Assembly: GCF_000372445.1 (NCBI RefSeq) | Contig: NZ_AQUY01000001.1 | Coordinates: forward strand, 497,449 to 561,448 | Direction of reading: 5' to 3' | Length of the DNA: 64,000 nucleotides | Origin: Corynebacterium ulceribovis DSM 45146 | Lineage (GTDB): Bacteria; Actinomycetota; Actinomycetes; Mycobacteriales; Mycobacteriaceae | Shown here: positions 42,813-51,503 of the stretch, piece after piece | Layout of the letters: every line of letters starts with the position of its first letter | How positions within the stretch are numbered: position 1 is the first letter of the stretch | Program-made: the position numbers and the translations under genes | Notes under the pieces: generated by a model | Databases searched by the model: none | The model's input: the letters and a program-made list of their open reading frames with translations, nothing else | Told to the model about the DNA's origin: nothing

Positions 42813-44084
42813 ATGGACCAACAGACCCCACCGCCTGTAGCGCCGCCATTGGAACCCCCGGCGCCGCAGCTACGCGACCACGAACTGGATGAACAGTTAT
42901 CGGCGGTGGCCACCGATGTGATTGCTTGGCGCCGTCGCTTTCACCAGCACCCAGAGCTCAGCTTCCAGGAACACAAAACCGCAGCGTTTATCGAACAGAC
43001 GCTGCAATCTTTCGGTATTGAGACCTTCCGACCAACGGAGACCTCCGTTGTTGGCACGCTCCGCGGCGACTTGGGTGACGGGCCGATCATTGGATTTCGC
43101 GCCGATATTGACGCGCTGCCGATTACCGAAGAAACTGGCCTGCCGTTTGCCTCGATGGTTCCGGGCGTGATGCATGCCTGTGGTCATGATGCGCACACTG
43201 CCATGCTGCTGGGCGCCGCTAAAGTATTGGCGTCGCGCAGACACCGCCTGCGCGGCCGCGTGGTGTTCATGTTTCAGCACGCCGAGGAGCAAATCCCAGG
43301 CGGTGCCCGCGAACTTGTACAGCTTGGGGTGCTCGATGGGATGGATTATGTCTACGCCTTCCATATGGCGCCGCACCCTGTCGGAACTGTTGGGCTCACT
43401 CGTGGCCGCGTCACCACAATCTCTGGGATTGTCGATGTGACAGTGAAAGGCCGCGGAACGCACTCTTCTCGTCCGCAACTTGGTGTCGACCCAGTGCTGA
43501 TCAGCGCAGAAATCACCATGGCGCTGAACACCATCGTCAGCCGTGACTTGGACCCGAGTCATACCAACATTGTCAACGTTGGCTCCTTGCATTCTGGTGC
43601 CGCCGGAAACGTCATCCCGGACACTGCTCGGCTGGAAATCTCCATGCGCTCTATCGATGAGGATGACTGGGATGTCATTCGTCGGCGCATTGACATGCTG
43701 ATTAATGGCATCTGTACCGCGCACGGCGCGACCGCTGACATTGACTGGAAAGTGCCATACCCGATGGTGGTCAATGATGACACCGCCATGGAACGCGCTT
43801 GGGAAGCAGCAACGAAAATCCTGGGTTCGGACAAAGTGTTCCGTGCCGAACCATGGCAACCATCCGATGACTTTGCCTATATGTCGCGCGCCGTGCCGGG
43901 GTGCTACATGTTCCTCGGCGGCGGTGGGGAAGAGGCTGGGCACCCGTACTTCCTGCATAACTCCAAGTACGACCTCGACGAAACGGCGCTGCACGCTGGC
44001 ACGTCGGTGGAAGTGCAGTTGGTGTTGGACCTGCTGGGCGATAAACCTTCGCTGCGCCGGCCAATGCTCGACATGGACGATTAA
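42813..44084 (+). CDS. M20D family amidohydrolase (N-acyl-amino-acid hydrolase-like)
   Basis: 423 residues. WRRRFHQHPELSFQEHKTAAFIEQTL near residue 39, VMHACGHDAHTAMLLGAAK near 118-136 (metal Cys and His ligands) and FQHAEEQIPGGARELV near 158-173 mark the M20D amidohydrolases, followed by the lid domain and a C-terminal HNSKYDLDE. Members release free amino acids from N-acyl conjugates, for example the aminoacylase of axillary corynebacteria that frees odour acids from N-acyl-glutamine; whether this one does so is unknown. A Pro-rich N-terminal 30 residues (PPPVAPPLEPPAPQ) precedes the domain. CGGAGAGG before the ATG. Ends in a strong terminator. Confidence 0.85.
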   Translation: MDQQTPPPVAPPLEPPAPQLRDHELDEQLSAVATDVIAWRRRFHQHPELSFQEHKTAAFIEQTLQSFGIETFRPTETSVVGTLRGDLGDGPIIGFRADIDALPITEETGLPFASMVPGVMHACGHDAHTAMLLGAAKVLASRRHRLRGRVVFMFQHAEEQIPGGARELVQLGVLDGMDYVYAFHMAPHPVGTVGLTRGRVTTISGIVDVTVKGRGTHSSRPQLGVDPVLISAEITMALNTIVSRDLDPSHTNIVNVGSLHSGAAGNVIPDTARLEISMRSIDEDDWDVIRRRIDMLINGICTAHGATADIDWKVPYPMVVNDDTAMERAWEAATKILGSDKVFRAEPWQPSDDFAYMSRAVPGCYMFLGGGGEEAGHPYFLHNSKYDLDETALHAGTSVEVQLVLDLLGDKPSLRRPMLDMDD

Positions 44085-44087
44085 AAA

Positions 44088-44115
44088 ATCCCGGCACCAC
44101 AGTAGGTGCCGGGAT
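44088..44115. terminator. Bidirectional terminator after the amidohydrolase gene
   Basis: ATCCCGGCACC (44088-44098) and GGTGCCGGGAT (44105-44115) form a perfect 11-bp stem with a 6-base loop. A6 lies before it and CGCTTTTGT after it, so it can serve both the forward gene and the reverse lipoprotein gene ending at 44147. Confidence 0.85.
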
Positions 44116-44146
44116 CGCTTTTGTGCAGGTTAGCTGCGCAACGGGA

Positions 44147-44437
44147 TTAGTTCGCTGCTGCTGGCTCTGCGGAAGAAGTGGTCGACTCGGACTCAGTGGT
44201 CGCGGTCTCGGAGGTAGCAGATTCGGGCTCAGAGTCAGTTGCAGATTCCGATGCAGTCTCCGAAGCGGTCTCGGACTCAGACTCAGATTCGGAGGTTTCG
44301 ACAGCCGCGCCGGATGGGCGGGAGTGTTCAACGTCGCTCCACGACTGTTCGGATGGCTTCTCGTTTGGAGGGGAGCAAGCAACAAGTGCGGCAGAGGCAA
44401 TAGCGGAAGCTGCAAGTAGACCGAGGGCGCGGCGCAT
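44147..44437 (-). CDS. Small Ser/Glu/Thr-rich lipoprotein
   Basis: 96 residues. The signal sequence ends at lipobox LVAC (Cys about 21) in GLLAASAIASAALVACS. The mature part is only about 75 residues and mostly low-complexity: from residue about 49 it repeats Ser-Glu, Thr-Ser-Glu and Ala-Thr units (SESESETASETASES, TSETATTESESTT). It has no recognisable domain; such acidic stalks can act as spacers or wall-embedded tethers. AGGAG precedes the ATG at 44437. It lies downstream of the GT-C-like gene on the same strand, with a weak hairpin between. Confidence 0.7.
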   Translation of the reverse strand: MRRALGLLAASAIASAALVACSPPNEKPSEQSWSDVEHSRPSGAAVETSESESESETASETASESATDSEPESATSETATTESESTTSSAEPAAAN

Positions 44438-44540
44438 ATCTAACTCCTGGCGATTCAAAGAATCTGGTTGAGGACATAACGAAATACAGAACTTGCAGCA
44501 TATGTTACCTGTCCTTGCCACAAACACCACGATGGGACAC

Positions 44541-44568
44541 CGGGTTACCACTGAAATGGGTTAACCCG
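44541..44568 (-). terminator. Weak hairpin after the GT-C-like gene
   Basis: CGGGTTAACC and GGTAACCCG (reverse strand) pair with one bulged base and a 9-base loop, directly after the stop at 44570. No T run follows. Confidence 0.35.
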
Positions 44569-44569
44569 A

Positions 44570-46366
44570 TCACTTCGGCATCGGCGCCAGCGGCCCAATT
44601 GATCCTGCACCTAGGCACACACTCGTGCCAGCTGGGCCATCCCATTCTGCGCGGAGCCAACCACCAGCACCTTCGACCTGGGCCCAGGACTGCTTCGGGT
44701 CGGTACCTGCAGGAACTGCCACTTCATCGCGGTCTTCCTCCGAGACCAGCGAGTTGACCAAGCTGAGCTTCAGTTCGCCGTCAGCTTCCGCGATGGTGTT
44801 GACTTCACTGGTCCACATTCCGAGCGGCAATGGTGACGACAGCACAATCACTTGCGGCACACCACTTTTCACCCGGGTGCCACATTGTGGTTCTGGACCT
44901 TGCGGAATATGGGACACCGCCAGCACCCCGGCATCCGCGGCATTGCCGTGAGCGTCTAAAAGCCACGGTGAGGTGGTGACCCGCGCCAACTTCGGCCGCT
45001 GACGCACACTGTCGAACATCCGGTGGGTGGTGTTATTCGGGTACAGCAGCGGTGTCATCACGTCCGTCGGCACGAACTGATTCAGCAGCGGCCGGTCCGG
45101 GTTCTCCCGCAGCGCCACCATGGCATTGGTCACCCAGGTTTTGCCCGGTTTCGGTTGCCATTCAAAGCCATAGCTTATTGACGAAGCCAGCGACGAAAAC
45201 ACTACGACAGCTGCGGCGATGCCATCCCAGCTAATCCGGCTTGAGGAATTTCGCACCGCAACCGCAGCGCACAGCAAGAACACCACCGCAACGTCTGCGT
45301 AATAGTGCAACGTCAGCATGATGGTGCCGGAGACTTGCTCGCCGCGCCGACCCCACACCACCAGTAACAAACCCACTGTCATGTAGGCCACCGCGAACAG
45401 CCACGGCAAGCGCGCCGTCCGGAAATACAACACACCAATCCCAACCACCAGCGCAATGACTGACAGTTCGATCGGGGCGAGGGCGAAAGGCTGGCCCGGA
45501 ATCCACCGTTCCCACAGCCAAGGACCGCCGAGGATAATGGGGGCGATGCCGCGGAATAGCCCCTCCCACATCAGGGACCAGTCGGCGGCGCCGCTGGCCT
45601 TGTTATCGCCGAACACCAGCAGGAACCACAGGATGCTCCACGCGATGGTGACTAGGGCGAGGACAGTCCACAGGGGCCACCCGCGGACCAGCACCAGCCG
45701 AGCGGACATTGGCCCAGTAGCGCGGTCAGCGTGGGCAATGAGTAAAGTCACCGCGAAGACAATCAGCGGGATGAACAGCGCCTTTTCGAAGAACAACAGC
45801 GCCACCAGCACCAAGGCGCCGACCGCTGCGGCAAGCGGCCACACGGCAAGACGGGGCGCGTTGGGTTCAGCTCGGTCTAAACCGAATCCGCGAAGCACCA
45901 GTAGCAAGGTGGCGCTGAGCACCAGCACCCACGGCAGCACGTTCAGACTTGCGGTCCACCACGATTTCGCCGGCAGCATCGCTGGGCTCAGCGCGAAGCA
46001 CATCACCACGATGAACGCATACCAGGTGCGGCCAGCTACTGCTGCGACGGCCCGAGCGAACAGCCACGTCGCGGCGATGCTCAGCAGCAGCATCACTAGA
46101 GCCGGAAACCACCACTGCCCGGGGAGTGTTCGCTGCACCAAGACTTGGAAGAAGAATGCGGCTGGCGCTAGGTGCCCGTCATGACTCGGCACCAATACTT
46201 CTGGCGACCATAAACTGTGGCCACTCGCGCGGGAAGGGATGAGGAAGTCATCCCAGTAAAACCACCGCTTGCTTAATACCCAAGCGTGGACCACAGCCTG
46301 AAGGATAATGGCGAAGATTACTGCTTTTCGCCACACCTGCTGGCGCACCGGTACTTGGGTAGTCAT
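44570..46366 (-). CDS. Polytopic membrane protein, possible GT-C glycosyltransferase
   Basis: 598 residues. About 11 hydrophobic helices fill residues 15-420, then comes a soluble domain of about 180 residues. Right after helix 1 is KRWFYWDDFLIPSRA; an acidic pair in the first outer loop is the catalytic mark of GT-C enzymes that use polyprenyl-phosphate sugars. HDGHLAPAAFF and SWWTASLN follow in loops. The C-terminal domain carries NNTTHRMFDSVRQRP and GTDPKQSWAQVEGAGG. I recognise no named family; a role in cell-wall glycan or glycolipid synthesis is inferred only. TAATGT lies 7 bases before the ATG at 46366 and GGAAAG is also near. Confidence 0.6.
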   Translation of the reverse strand: MTTQVPVRQQVWRKAVIFAIILQAVVHAWVLSKRWFYWDDFLIPSRASGHSLWSPEVLVPSHDGHLAPAAFFFQVLVQRTLPGQWWFPALVMLLLSIAATWLFARAVAAVAGRTWYAFIVVMCFALSPAMLPAKSWWTASLNVLPWVLVLSATLLLVLRGFGLDRAEPNAPRLAVWPLAAAVGALVLVALLFFEKALFIPLIVFAVTLLIAHADRATGPMSARLVLVRGWPLWTVLALVTIAWSILWFLLVFGDNKASGAADWSLMWEGLFRGIAPIILGGPWLWERWIPGQPFALAPIELSVIALVVGIGVLYFRTARLPWLFAVAYMTVGLLLVVWGRRGEQVSGTIMLTLHYYADVAVVFLLCAAVAVRNSSSRISWDGIAAAVVVFSSLASSISYGFEWQPKPGKTWVTNAMVALRENPDRPLLNQFVPTDVMTPLLYPNNTTHRMFDSVRQRPKLARVTTSPWLLDAHGNAADAGVLAVSHIPQGPEPQCGTRVKSGVPQVIVLSSPLPLGMWTSEVNTIAEADGELKLSLVNSLVSEEDRDEVAVPAGTDPKQSWAQVEGAGGWLRAEWDGPAGTSVCLGAGSIGPLAPMPK

Positions 46367-46373
46367 ACTTTCC

Positions 46374-46379
46374 ACATTA
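46374..46379 (-). promoter_or_regulatory. -10 box TAATGT upstream of the GT-C-like gene
   Basis: TAATGT, 7 bases, then the ATG at 46366; it overlaps the stop region of the P-type ATPase gene, so the downstream gene may have its own promoter. Confidence 0.4.
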
Positions 46380-49178
46380 ACTGCGTGCCCGGCGCACTGC
46401 CTTCATAATCTCTTGAACCCACAGCGTCAGCGACGACAGCACAACGGCCACACCCCAATGGATTAGGTCAATCGGGGTAGTGGAAAACGCGGTCTGCAGC
46501 GGTGGGGTGTACACCAGTGCCACCTGCAGCAGCACCCCGAGCACCACCGCGCCCCACAGCCACTTGTTAGAGAACAGCGAATGGAAAGCACTGGCGGTAT
46601 ACGACCGCGCGTTGAAAGCATTGAACAGTTGGCAGAACACCAAGGTGGTCAGGGCAACGGTTCGGGCAGTCTCAATACTGTCGGCGCCAAAACGGTCCCC
46701 GCCGAGGGTGAATTCGCCAACCAGCCCACCGGGCAGGCAAAGGTCCATGGCAAAAAGTGTGACCGCACCCATGACAATGCCCATAACAACAATGTCCCAC
46801 CACGCCCGCTGGTTCAGGATTGGTTCATTGATGTCGCGTGGGGCTTTCGACATGGAGTTGTCCACGTCTGGGTCCATCCCCATCGCCAGCGCCGGGCCGG
46901 TGTCCGTAATCAGGTTGATCCACAGCACTTGCGTGGCCACCAGCGGCAGCACCACCGCTTCGGTACTCGCCCCGGTAATCCCGAGAAACCCAGCGAGCAC
47001 AACACCGAAGAAAATAGTGATGACCTCGCCAATATTCGACGACAGGAGGTAGCGCAGGAACTTGGTGATATTCGCGAAAATATTCCGGCCCCGCCGCACC
47101 GCCGCAATAATCGTGGCGTAGTTGTCATCGGCCAGCACCATATTCGCCGCTTCTTTAGTCACCTCGGTGCCGGTGATGCCCATGGCGATACCAATGTCCG
47201 CGGTTTTCAGCGCCGGCGCGTCGTTCACACCATCGCCGGTCATCGCAACGACCTGGTTTTCCGCCTGCATCGTTTCAATCAGCCGCAGTTTATGAGCCGG
47301 CGCCACCCGGGCATACACATTGACGCGGGCGACCTGCTGCGCCCAGTCCGCATCGGCCAACGCATCCAGGTCCGTTCCAGTGAGCACCTTCGGAAGTTGC
47401 CCCGGAGCGGTGCCCGGCGCGATGCCCAGCTGGTCGGCAATCGCCGCGGCGGTGACCGGATGGTCGCCGGTGATCATCACAGTTCGAATCCCCGCCCGGT
47501 GAGCTTCGGCCACCGCTTGTTTTGCCTCTTGACGCGGCGGGTCAATGATTCCCACAGTGCCGAGGAAAATCAGGTTTTCTTCCAAGCCCTCCCCGCCAGC
47601 TGCTGCCTGCTCCGCACTAATCGGCTCTGACACAGCCATCGCCAAGGTGCGATAGGCCTTGGCAGAGAGCTTTTCGACGATTTGGGTCAGTTCTTTCCGG
47701 GTGTCGTCATCAAGCACACGGGAACCGGAACCGACCGCAATCCGGGTGCAATGCTGAATCAGTACGTCGGGGGCACCTTTGGTGAAGACGTGGAAGTGGC
47801 CGTCGGTGGTGCTTTCGCAGACGGCGGACATCATTTTTCGGTCAGAGCTGAACGGCACCTCATTGACGCGGCGCCACTGCGTGACATCGACCGGGTCCGC
47901 GCCGGGCAATGTTTTGCGGGCGGCGACCAGCAAGGCAGCTTCGGTCGGGTCGCCGGTGATATCCCAGCGGCCGTCAGTGTGGGTGAGTGTGGCGTCATTG
48001 GCGAGGGCACCGGCCCGCAGCATTCGGGATAGTTCTGTGGCGGCATCGGCTTGGGTTTCAGGAGCAGTTTCTGCTTGGGCATCGAATTCAATAGCGCCGT
48101 CTGGGTTGTAGCCTTCGCCAGTGACGGTGACTGCGCCGGAGGCTGTGTGCGCCGCCACCACCGTCATCTCGTTTTTGGTGAGGGTGCCGGTTTTGTCGGA
48201 AGCAATCACCGATGCTGAACCGAGGGTTTCCGCGGAGTGGAGGTCCTTGACCACTGCATTGCGGTTGGCCATTGCCTGCACACCAATAGCCAGCACAATC
48301 GACAAAATGGCGGGCAGACCTTCTGGTACTGCGGCCACTGCCATGGACACACCGAGCAGCAGAATCGTGACTGCTTCAGACACATGCTGCACATCATTGA
48401 TGAGGAAGAGCGCGGCCATCACCAAAACTGCAATGGCAATGACGGCAATGCCCAGCATCTTCGAAACTCGCGCAAGTTCGCGTTGCAATGGGGTTGCCTC
48501 GGATGTGGTCTGCGCCAGCATCGTGGAGATCGCGCCGATTTCGGTATCCATGGCAATGGCGGTGACCTCCGCGGTGCCGGTGCCACGGATGACCGCGGTG
48601 GAGGAGTAGACCATATTGGTGCGATCGCCGATAGGAGTGTCTGGGGGCACCTCACCTGGGAACTTATCCACGGCCTCGGACTCACCCGTCAGTGACGATT
48701 CCTGAATTGCCAGTTCGTGGGACGCTAATAGCTTGCCGTCGGCCCCGACAGCGTCACCTTCTGCGAGCAGCAGAATATCGCCAACAACCAAATCTTTCGT
48801 CGGGATGACTTGGGTGCGACCGTCGCGCAGCACCGTCGATTCGGCTGCAGTCATTGCCGAAAGTGCGGCGACAGCATCAGCAGCTTTCGCTTCCTGGACA
48901 AGTCCGATAATGGCGTTGGCCACCACAATCAGCGCGATGACAATGGCATCAATCGGCAGGCCAGAAAAGCCTTCAATTCCCCATGCCACTAGTGAAATGA
49001 CAATGGCAATGAGCAGTAGTGAGACCAGCGGGTCAGCGAACTGGGCGGCTACTTTGCGCCACAGTGGGGTTGGTGGGGCAGAGGCAATGACGTTTTCGCC
49101 GTGCGCAGCTTGGCGGGCGGCAGCTTCTTCGGTGGACAGACCAACAGCAGAATCAGTGGCGGCGGCAAAGTCACTCAT
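46377..49178 (-). CDS. Cation-transporting P-type ATPase, calcium-pump (P2) type
   Basis: 933 residues. VPEGLPAILSIVLAIG in helix 4 near residue 290, DKTGTLTKNEMT near 326 with the phosphorylated Asp, FTKGAPDVLIQHC near 470, and TGDGVNDAPALKTADIGIAMG near 645 mark a P2-type ATPase. The N-terminus has the cation-ATPase leader (GLSTEEAAARQAAHGENVI) and the C-terminus the four-helix Cation_ATPase_C domain with NLITDTGPALAMGMD. Helix 4 PEGLP fits calcium transport, with Na+, K+ or Mn2+ as alternatives. AAAGGTAGAGGT before the ATG. The gene downstream starts 11 bases after its stop. Confidence 0.92.
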   Translation of the reverse strand: MSDFAAATDSAVGLSTEEAAARQAAHGENVIASAPPTPLWRKVAAQFADPLVSLLLIAIVISLVAWGIEGFSGLPIDAIVIALIVVANAIIGLVQEAKAADAVAALSAMTAAESTVLRDGRTQVIPTKDLVVGDILLLAEGDAVGADGKLLASHELAIQESSLTGESEAVDKFPGEVPPDTPIGDRTNMVYSSTAVIRGTGTAEVTAIAMDTEIGAISTMLAQTTSEATPLQRELARVSKMLGIAVIAIAVLVMAALFLINDVQHVSEAVTILLLGVSMAVAAVPEGLPAILSIVLAIGVQAMANRNAVVKDLHSAETLGSASVIASDKTGTLTKNEMTVVAAHTASGAVTVTGEGYNPDGAIEFDAQAETAPETQADAATELSRMLRAGALANDATLTHTDGRWDITGDPTEAALLVAARKTLPGADPVDVTQWRRVNEVPFSSDRKMMSAVCESTTDGHFHVFTKGAPDVLIQHCTRIAVGSGSRVLDDDTRKELTQIVEKLSAKAYRTLAMAVSEPISAEQAAAGGEGLEENLIFLGTVGIIDPPRQEAKQAVAEAHRAGIRTVMITGDHPVTAAAIADQLGIAPGTAPGQLPKVLTGTDLDALADADWAQQVARVNVYARVAPAHKLRLIETMQAENQVVAMTGDGVNDAPALKTADIGIAMGITGTEVTKEAANMVLADDNYATIIAAVRRGRNIFANITKFLRYLLSSNIGEVITIFFGVVLAGFLGITGASTEAVVLPLVATQVLWINLITDTGPALAMGMDPDVDNSMSKAPRDINEPILNQRAWWDIVVMGIVMGAVTLFAMDLCLPGGLVGEFTLGGDRFGADSIETARTVALTTLVFCQLFNAFNARSYTASAFHSLFSNKWLWGAVVLGVLLQVALVYTPPLQTAFSTTPIDLIHWGVAVVLSSLTLWVQEIMKAVRRARS

Positions 49179-49348
49179 ACCTCTACCTTTACCCGTGCTG
49201 GGCCCATCCGGCTGGGATGGAGGGGGCCAGGTTCGCGTTGTGCCGACTCGGCTGAAGGCTTAGCTAAAAATCGTCAAAACGCTCATTTCGCAATGTGGAG
49301 TTTGCTAGCTTGGCAATTAACTTAACCGCGTAAGAAAAGGACACATTA

Positions 49349-50530
49349 ATGGCCTTCGACCCAACTTTCGACCTGTTCCAACTGCCAGAGGAATACCTCG
49401 AGCTTCGCGCAGCCATCCGCGACCTGTCTGAGCAGTACATCGCGCCACACGCTGCTGACGTTGATGAGCAGGAGCGGTTCCCAGAAGAAGCGCTCAAGGC
49501 ACTGATCGACTCCGACTTCAATGCGATTCACGTGCCGGAAGAGTACGGCGGTCAAGGTGGCGACTCGTTGGCGGCGGTCATCGTTATCGAAGAAGTCGCT
49601 CGAGTGTGTGGTTCGTCTTCGCTGATCCCTGCCGTCAATAAGCTCGGTACTACCGGCCTGATTCTTGCTGGCTCTGATGAACTGAAGAAGGAAGTGCTCA
49701 CCGATATTGCGGCTGGCAAGATGGCCTCCTACGCGCTGACTGAACGCGGCGCGGGTTCTGATGCTGCGGCGATGAAGACGCGGGCAGTGCGCGACGGTGA
49801 CGAATGGGTGCTCAACGGCTCGAAGTGCTTTATTACCAACGGCGGCAAGTCCACCTGGTACACCGTCATGGCTGTGACCGACCCAGAAAAGGGTGCCAGC
49901 GGCATCTCTGCATTCATGGTGCGCGATGACGACCCAGGCTTTAGCGTGGGCGGCTTTGAAAAGAAGATGGGTATTAAGGGCTCGCCAACCGCGGAAATCT
50001 ACTTTGAAGATTGCCGTATCCCGGCGCACCGCATTATCGGTGAAGAAGGCAGCGGCTTTAAGACCGCGCTGCAGACCCTCGACCACACCCGACCAACCAT
50101 CGGTGCGCAGGCCCTCGGCTTGGCGCAGGGTGCCTACGAAGCGGCCGTGAAGTACGTGCAGGAGCGGCAGCAGTTCGGCAAGGACATTGCACAGTTCCAG
50201 AACACCCAGTTCATGCTGGCAGATATGCGCATGAAGATTGATGCTGCGCGTCTGATGGTGTACACCGCAGCTGCAAACGCCGAACGTGGCGAAGCAGAAG
50301 GCGGCGCGCGCCTTGGGCTGATGGCTGCTGGTGCAAAGGCATACGCTTCCGATGTGGCAATGCAGGTGACCACCGATGCGGTGCAGCTATTCGGTGGCTA
50401 TGGCTTTACCCGTGACTTCCCAGTGGAGCGGATGATGCGCGATGCGAAAATCACGCAGATTTACGAAGGCACGAACCAGATTTGCCGCATGGTGATGGGC
50501 CGCCAGCTGCTGCAGGAGATTAAGCCTTAA
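49349..50530 (+). CDS. Acyl-CoA dehydrogenase
   Basis: 393 residues, full length for the family. YALTERGAGSDAAAMKTRAVRDG near residue 131 (FAD/substrate loop), FITNGGKSTWYTVMAVTD, the catalytic region VQLFGGYGFTRDFPVERMMRDAKITQIYEGTNQI near 345-378 with the catalytic Glu in YEGTNQ, and helical N- and C-domains. It oxidises acyl-CoA with FAD. The position of the base (YEGTNQI) fits short- or branched-chain acyl-CoA dehydrogenases. AAAAGGACACATTA before the ATG. It ends at the hairpin which also covers the csoR-like operator. Separate from the fragment at position 1. Confidence 0.93.
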   Translation: MAFDPTFDLFQLPEEYLELRAAIRDLSEQYIAPHAADVDEQERFPEEALKALIDSDFNAIHVPEEYGGQGGDSLAAVIVIEEVARVCGSSSLIPAVNKLGTTGLILAGSDELKKEVLTDIAAGKMASYALTERGAGSDAAAMKTRAVRDGDEWVLNGSKCFITNGGKSTWYTVMAVTDPEKGASGISAFMVRDDDPGFSVGGFEKKMGIKGSPTAEIYFEDCRIPAHRIIGEEGSGFKTALQTLDHTRPTIGAQALGLAQGAYEAAVKYVQERQQFGKDIAQFQNTQFMLADMRMKIDAARLMVYTAAANAERGEAEGGARLGLMAAGAKAYASDVAMQVTTDAVQLFGGYGFTRDFPVERMMRDAKITQIYEGTNQICRMVMGRQLLQEIKP

Positions 50531-50554
50531 CGTTTTCCAGCGTTGTGTAGTGAT

Positions 50555-50595
50555 CTGATACCCCCATGGGCTACCCTAGGGGGTATCAGTTTTTG
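50555..50595 (+). terminator. Terminator of the acyl-CoA dehydrogenase gene overlapping a CsoR-type operator
   Basis: CTGATACCCCC (50555-50565) and GGGGGTATCAG (50579-50589) form a perfect 11-bp stem with 13-base loop, followed by TTTTTGTT: a rho-independent terminator. The inner TACCCTAGGGGGTA (50572-50585) also resembles the G/C-tract operator bound by CsoR-family repressors, and the element sits just before the -10 of the repressor gene. Confidence 0.75.
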
Positions 50596-50600
50596 TTGTG

Positions 50601-50606
50601 TAAAGT
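50601..50606 (+). promoter_or_regulatory. -10 box TAAAGT of the CsoR-family gene
   Basis: TAAAGT lies 12 bases after the stem-loop and 22 before the GTG; the corresponding -35 position falls inside the palindrome, so binding there would block transcription. Confidence 0.4.
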
Positions 50607-50628
50607 AAGCCCGACTTTTGGAGATTCT

Positions 50629-50928
50629 GTGACGGACGTTGTGACGAAAGCGACACCAGCAGCTGACGATGCCGAGGCAGCAGCTGACCGCAAGGCAATC
50701 GCCAACCGGCTGAAGCGGGCACAAGGCCAGCTCGCAGCGGTTATTGCCATGGTGGAGGACAACCGCGAATGCCGCGACGTCCTGACGCAGCTATCAGCAG
50801 TCAGCCGTGCCATTGACCGCGCCGGCTACAAAATCGTGGCATCGACGATGCGGGGCTGTGTGAACCGGCCAGATGAGTCCTCCATGACTCCACAGGAGCT
50901 GGAAGAACTCTTCCTCAAGCTGGCCTAG
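50629..50928 (+). CDS. CsoR/CstR-family transcriptional repressor (DUF156) with Cys-Thr-Cys signature
   Basis: 99 residues from a GTG with GGAG 7 bases upstream. The all-helical DUF156 fold is clear: IANRLKRAQGQLAAVIAMVED, then RECRDVLTQLSAVSRAIDRAG and IVASTMRGCVN. In copper-sensing CsoR the metal site is Cys, His, Cys at spacing 0, 25 and 29. Here Cys48 and Cys77 keep positions 0 and 29 but position 25 is Thr73 instead of His. That pattern fits the CstR branch, which senses reactive sulfur through two cysteines, better than copper sensing. No copper or sulfur-metabolism gene is adjacent. It probably represses itself through the palindrome at 50555-50589. Confidence 0.88.
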   Translation: MTDVVTKATPAADDAEAAADRKAIANRLKRAQGQLAAVIAMVEDNRECRDVLTQLSAVSRAIDRAGYKIVASTMRGCVNRPDESSMTPQELEELFLKLA

Positions 50929-50933
50929 CTGGC

Positions 50934-51503
50934 CTAAAGGTTCGCCGCGGGGCGGAGGGGATCGGTGAGATCGATCGCATCTGCGTCCCACTCATCAAGG
51001 AGGGCTTCCACGCCCTTGGCGCGGGCAAAGGCTATTTCGTTTTTCGTCGCCGGGAGCACTTCCAGAATCGACACTGCTTGGCCGCCTTCTAGCTGCACAT
51101 CTGGCACGTCACTGTCGGTGAGTACCGCGCCAGTAAAGCGACTGCCTGGCCACAGTGGTTCACCTAGGCTCATCAAAGCGCCGGACTGCAAGATGACACC
51201 TTCGACTGCGGGGGCTGCCGCCAGCACTGCCAGTGTCCGGGCCACGCCGTCGGCACCGCCGCGGATGTTCATCACGAGTTCCGCGCGTGGGCCAGCCTCC
51301 GACATGACTAGTTCATTGGGGTCTTGCATTGGTTCTGTGGAGCAGCCGAGCGTTGCGTAGGTCAAAACGTCGTCGGCATCGGGCCCGAAGCGGAGCACTG
51401 AAAACTTTTGCGTACCCAGAAACGTCACCGACGCAGACGGTGGGGTAGGTTCTTCGAAATATCCGCACAGCATTGCGCGGACAGTAGGCAGGACCTCGCT
51501 CAT
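50934..51503 (-). CDS. Suppressor-of-fused (SUFU) domain protein
   Basis: 189 residues. VTFLGTQKFSVLRFGPD near residue 25, LTYATLGCSTEPM, AELVMNIRGG near 75, ILQSGALMSLGEPLWPGSRFTGAVLTD and AVSILEVLPATKNEIAFARAKGVEALLDEWDAD match bacterial SUFU-domain proteins, which occur widely in actinobacteria and in polymorphic-toxin immunity settings. Function unknown. The start ATG overlaps the stop of the DUF402 gene by 4 bases (ATGA), so they are coupled. It converges on the repressor gene with 5 bases between stops. Confidence 0.8.
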   Translation of the reverse strand: MSEVLPTVRAMLCGYFEEPTPPSASVTFLGTQKFSVLRFGPDADDVLTYATLGCSTEPMQDPNELVMSEAGPRAELVMNIRGGADGVARTLAVLAAAPAVEGVILQSGALMSLGEPLWPGSRFTGAVLTDSDVPDVQLEGGQAVSILEVLPATKNEIAFARAKGVEALLDEWDADAIDLTDPLRPAANL

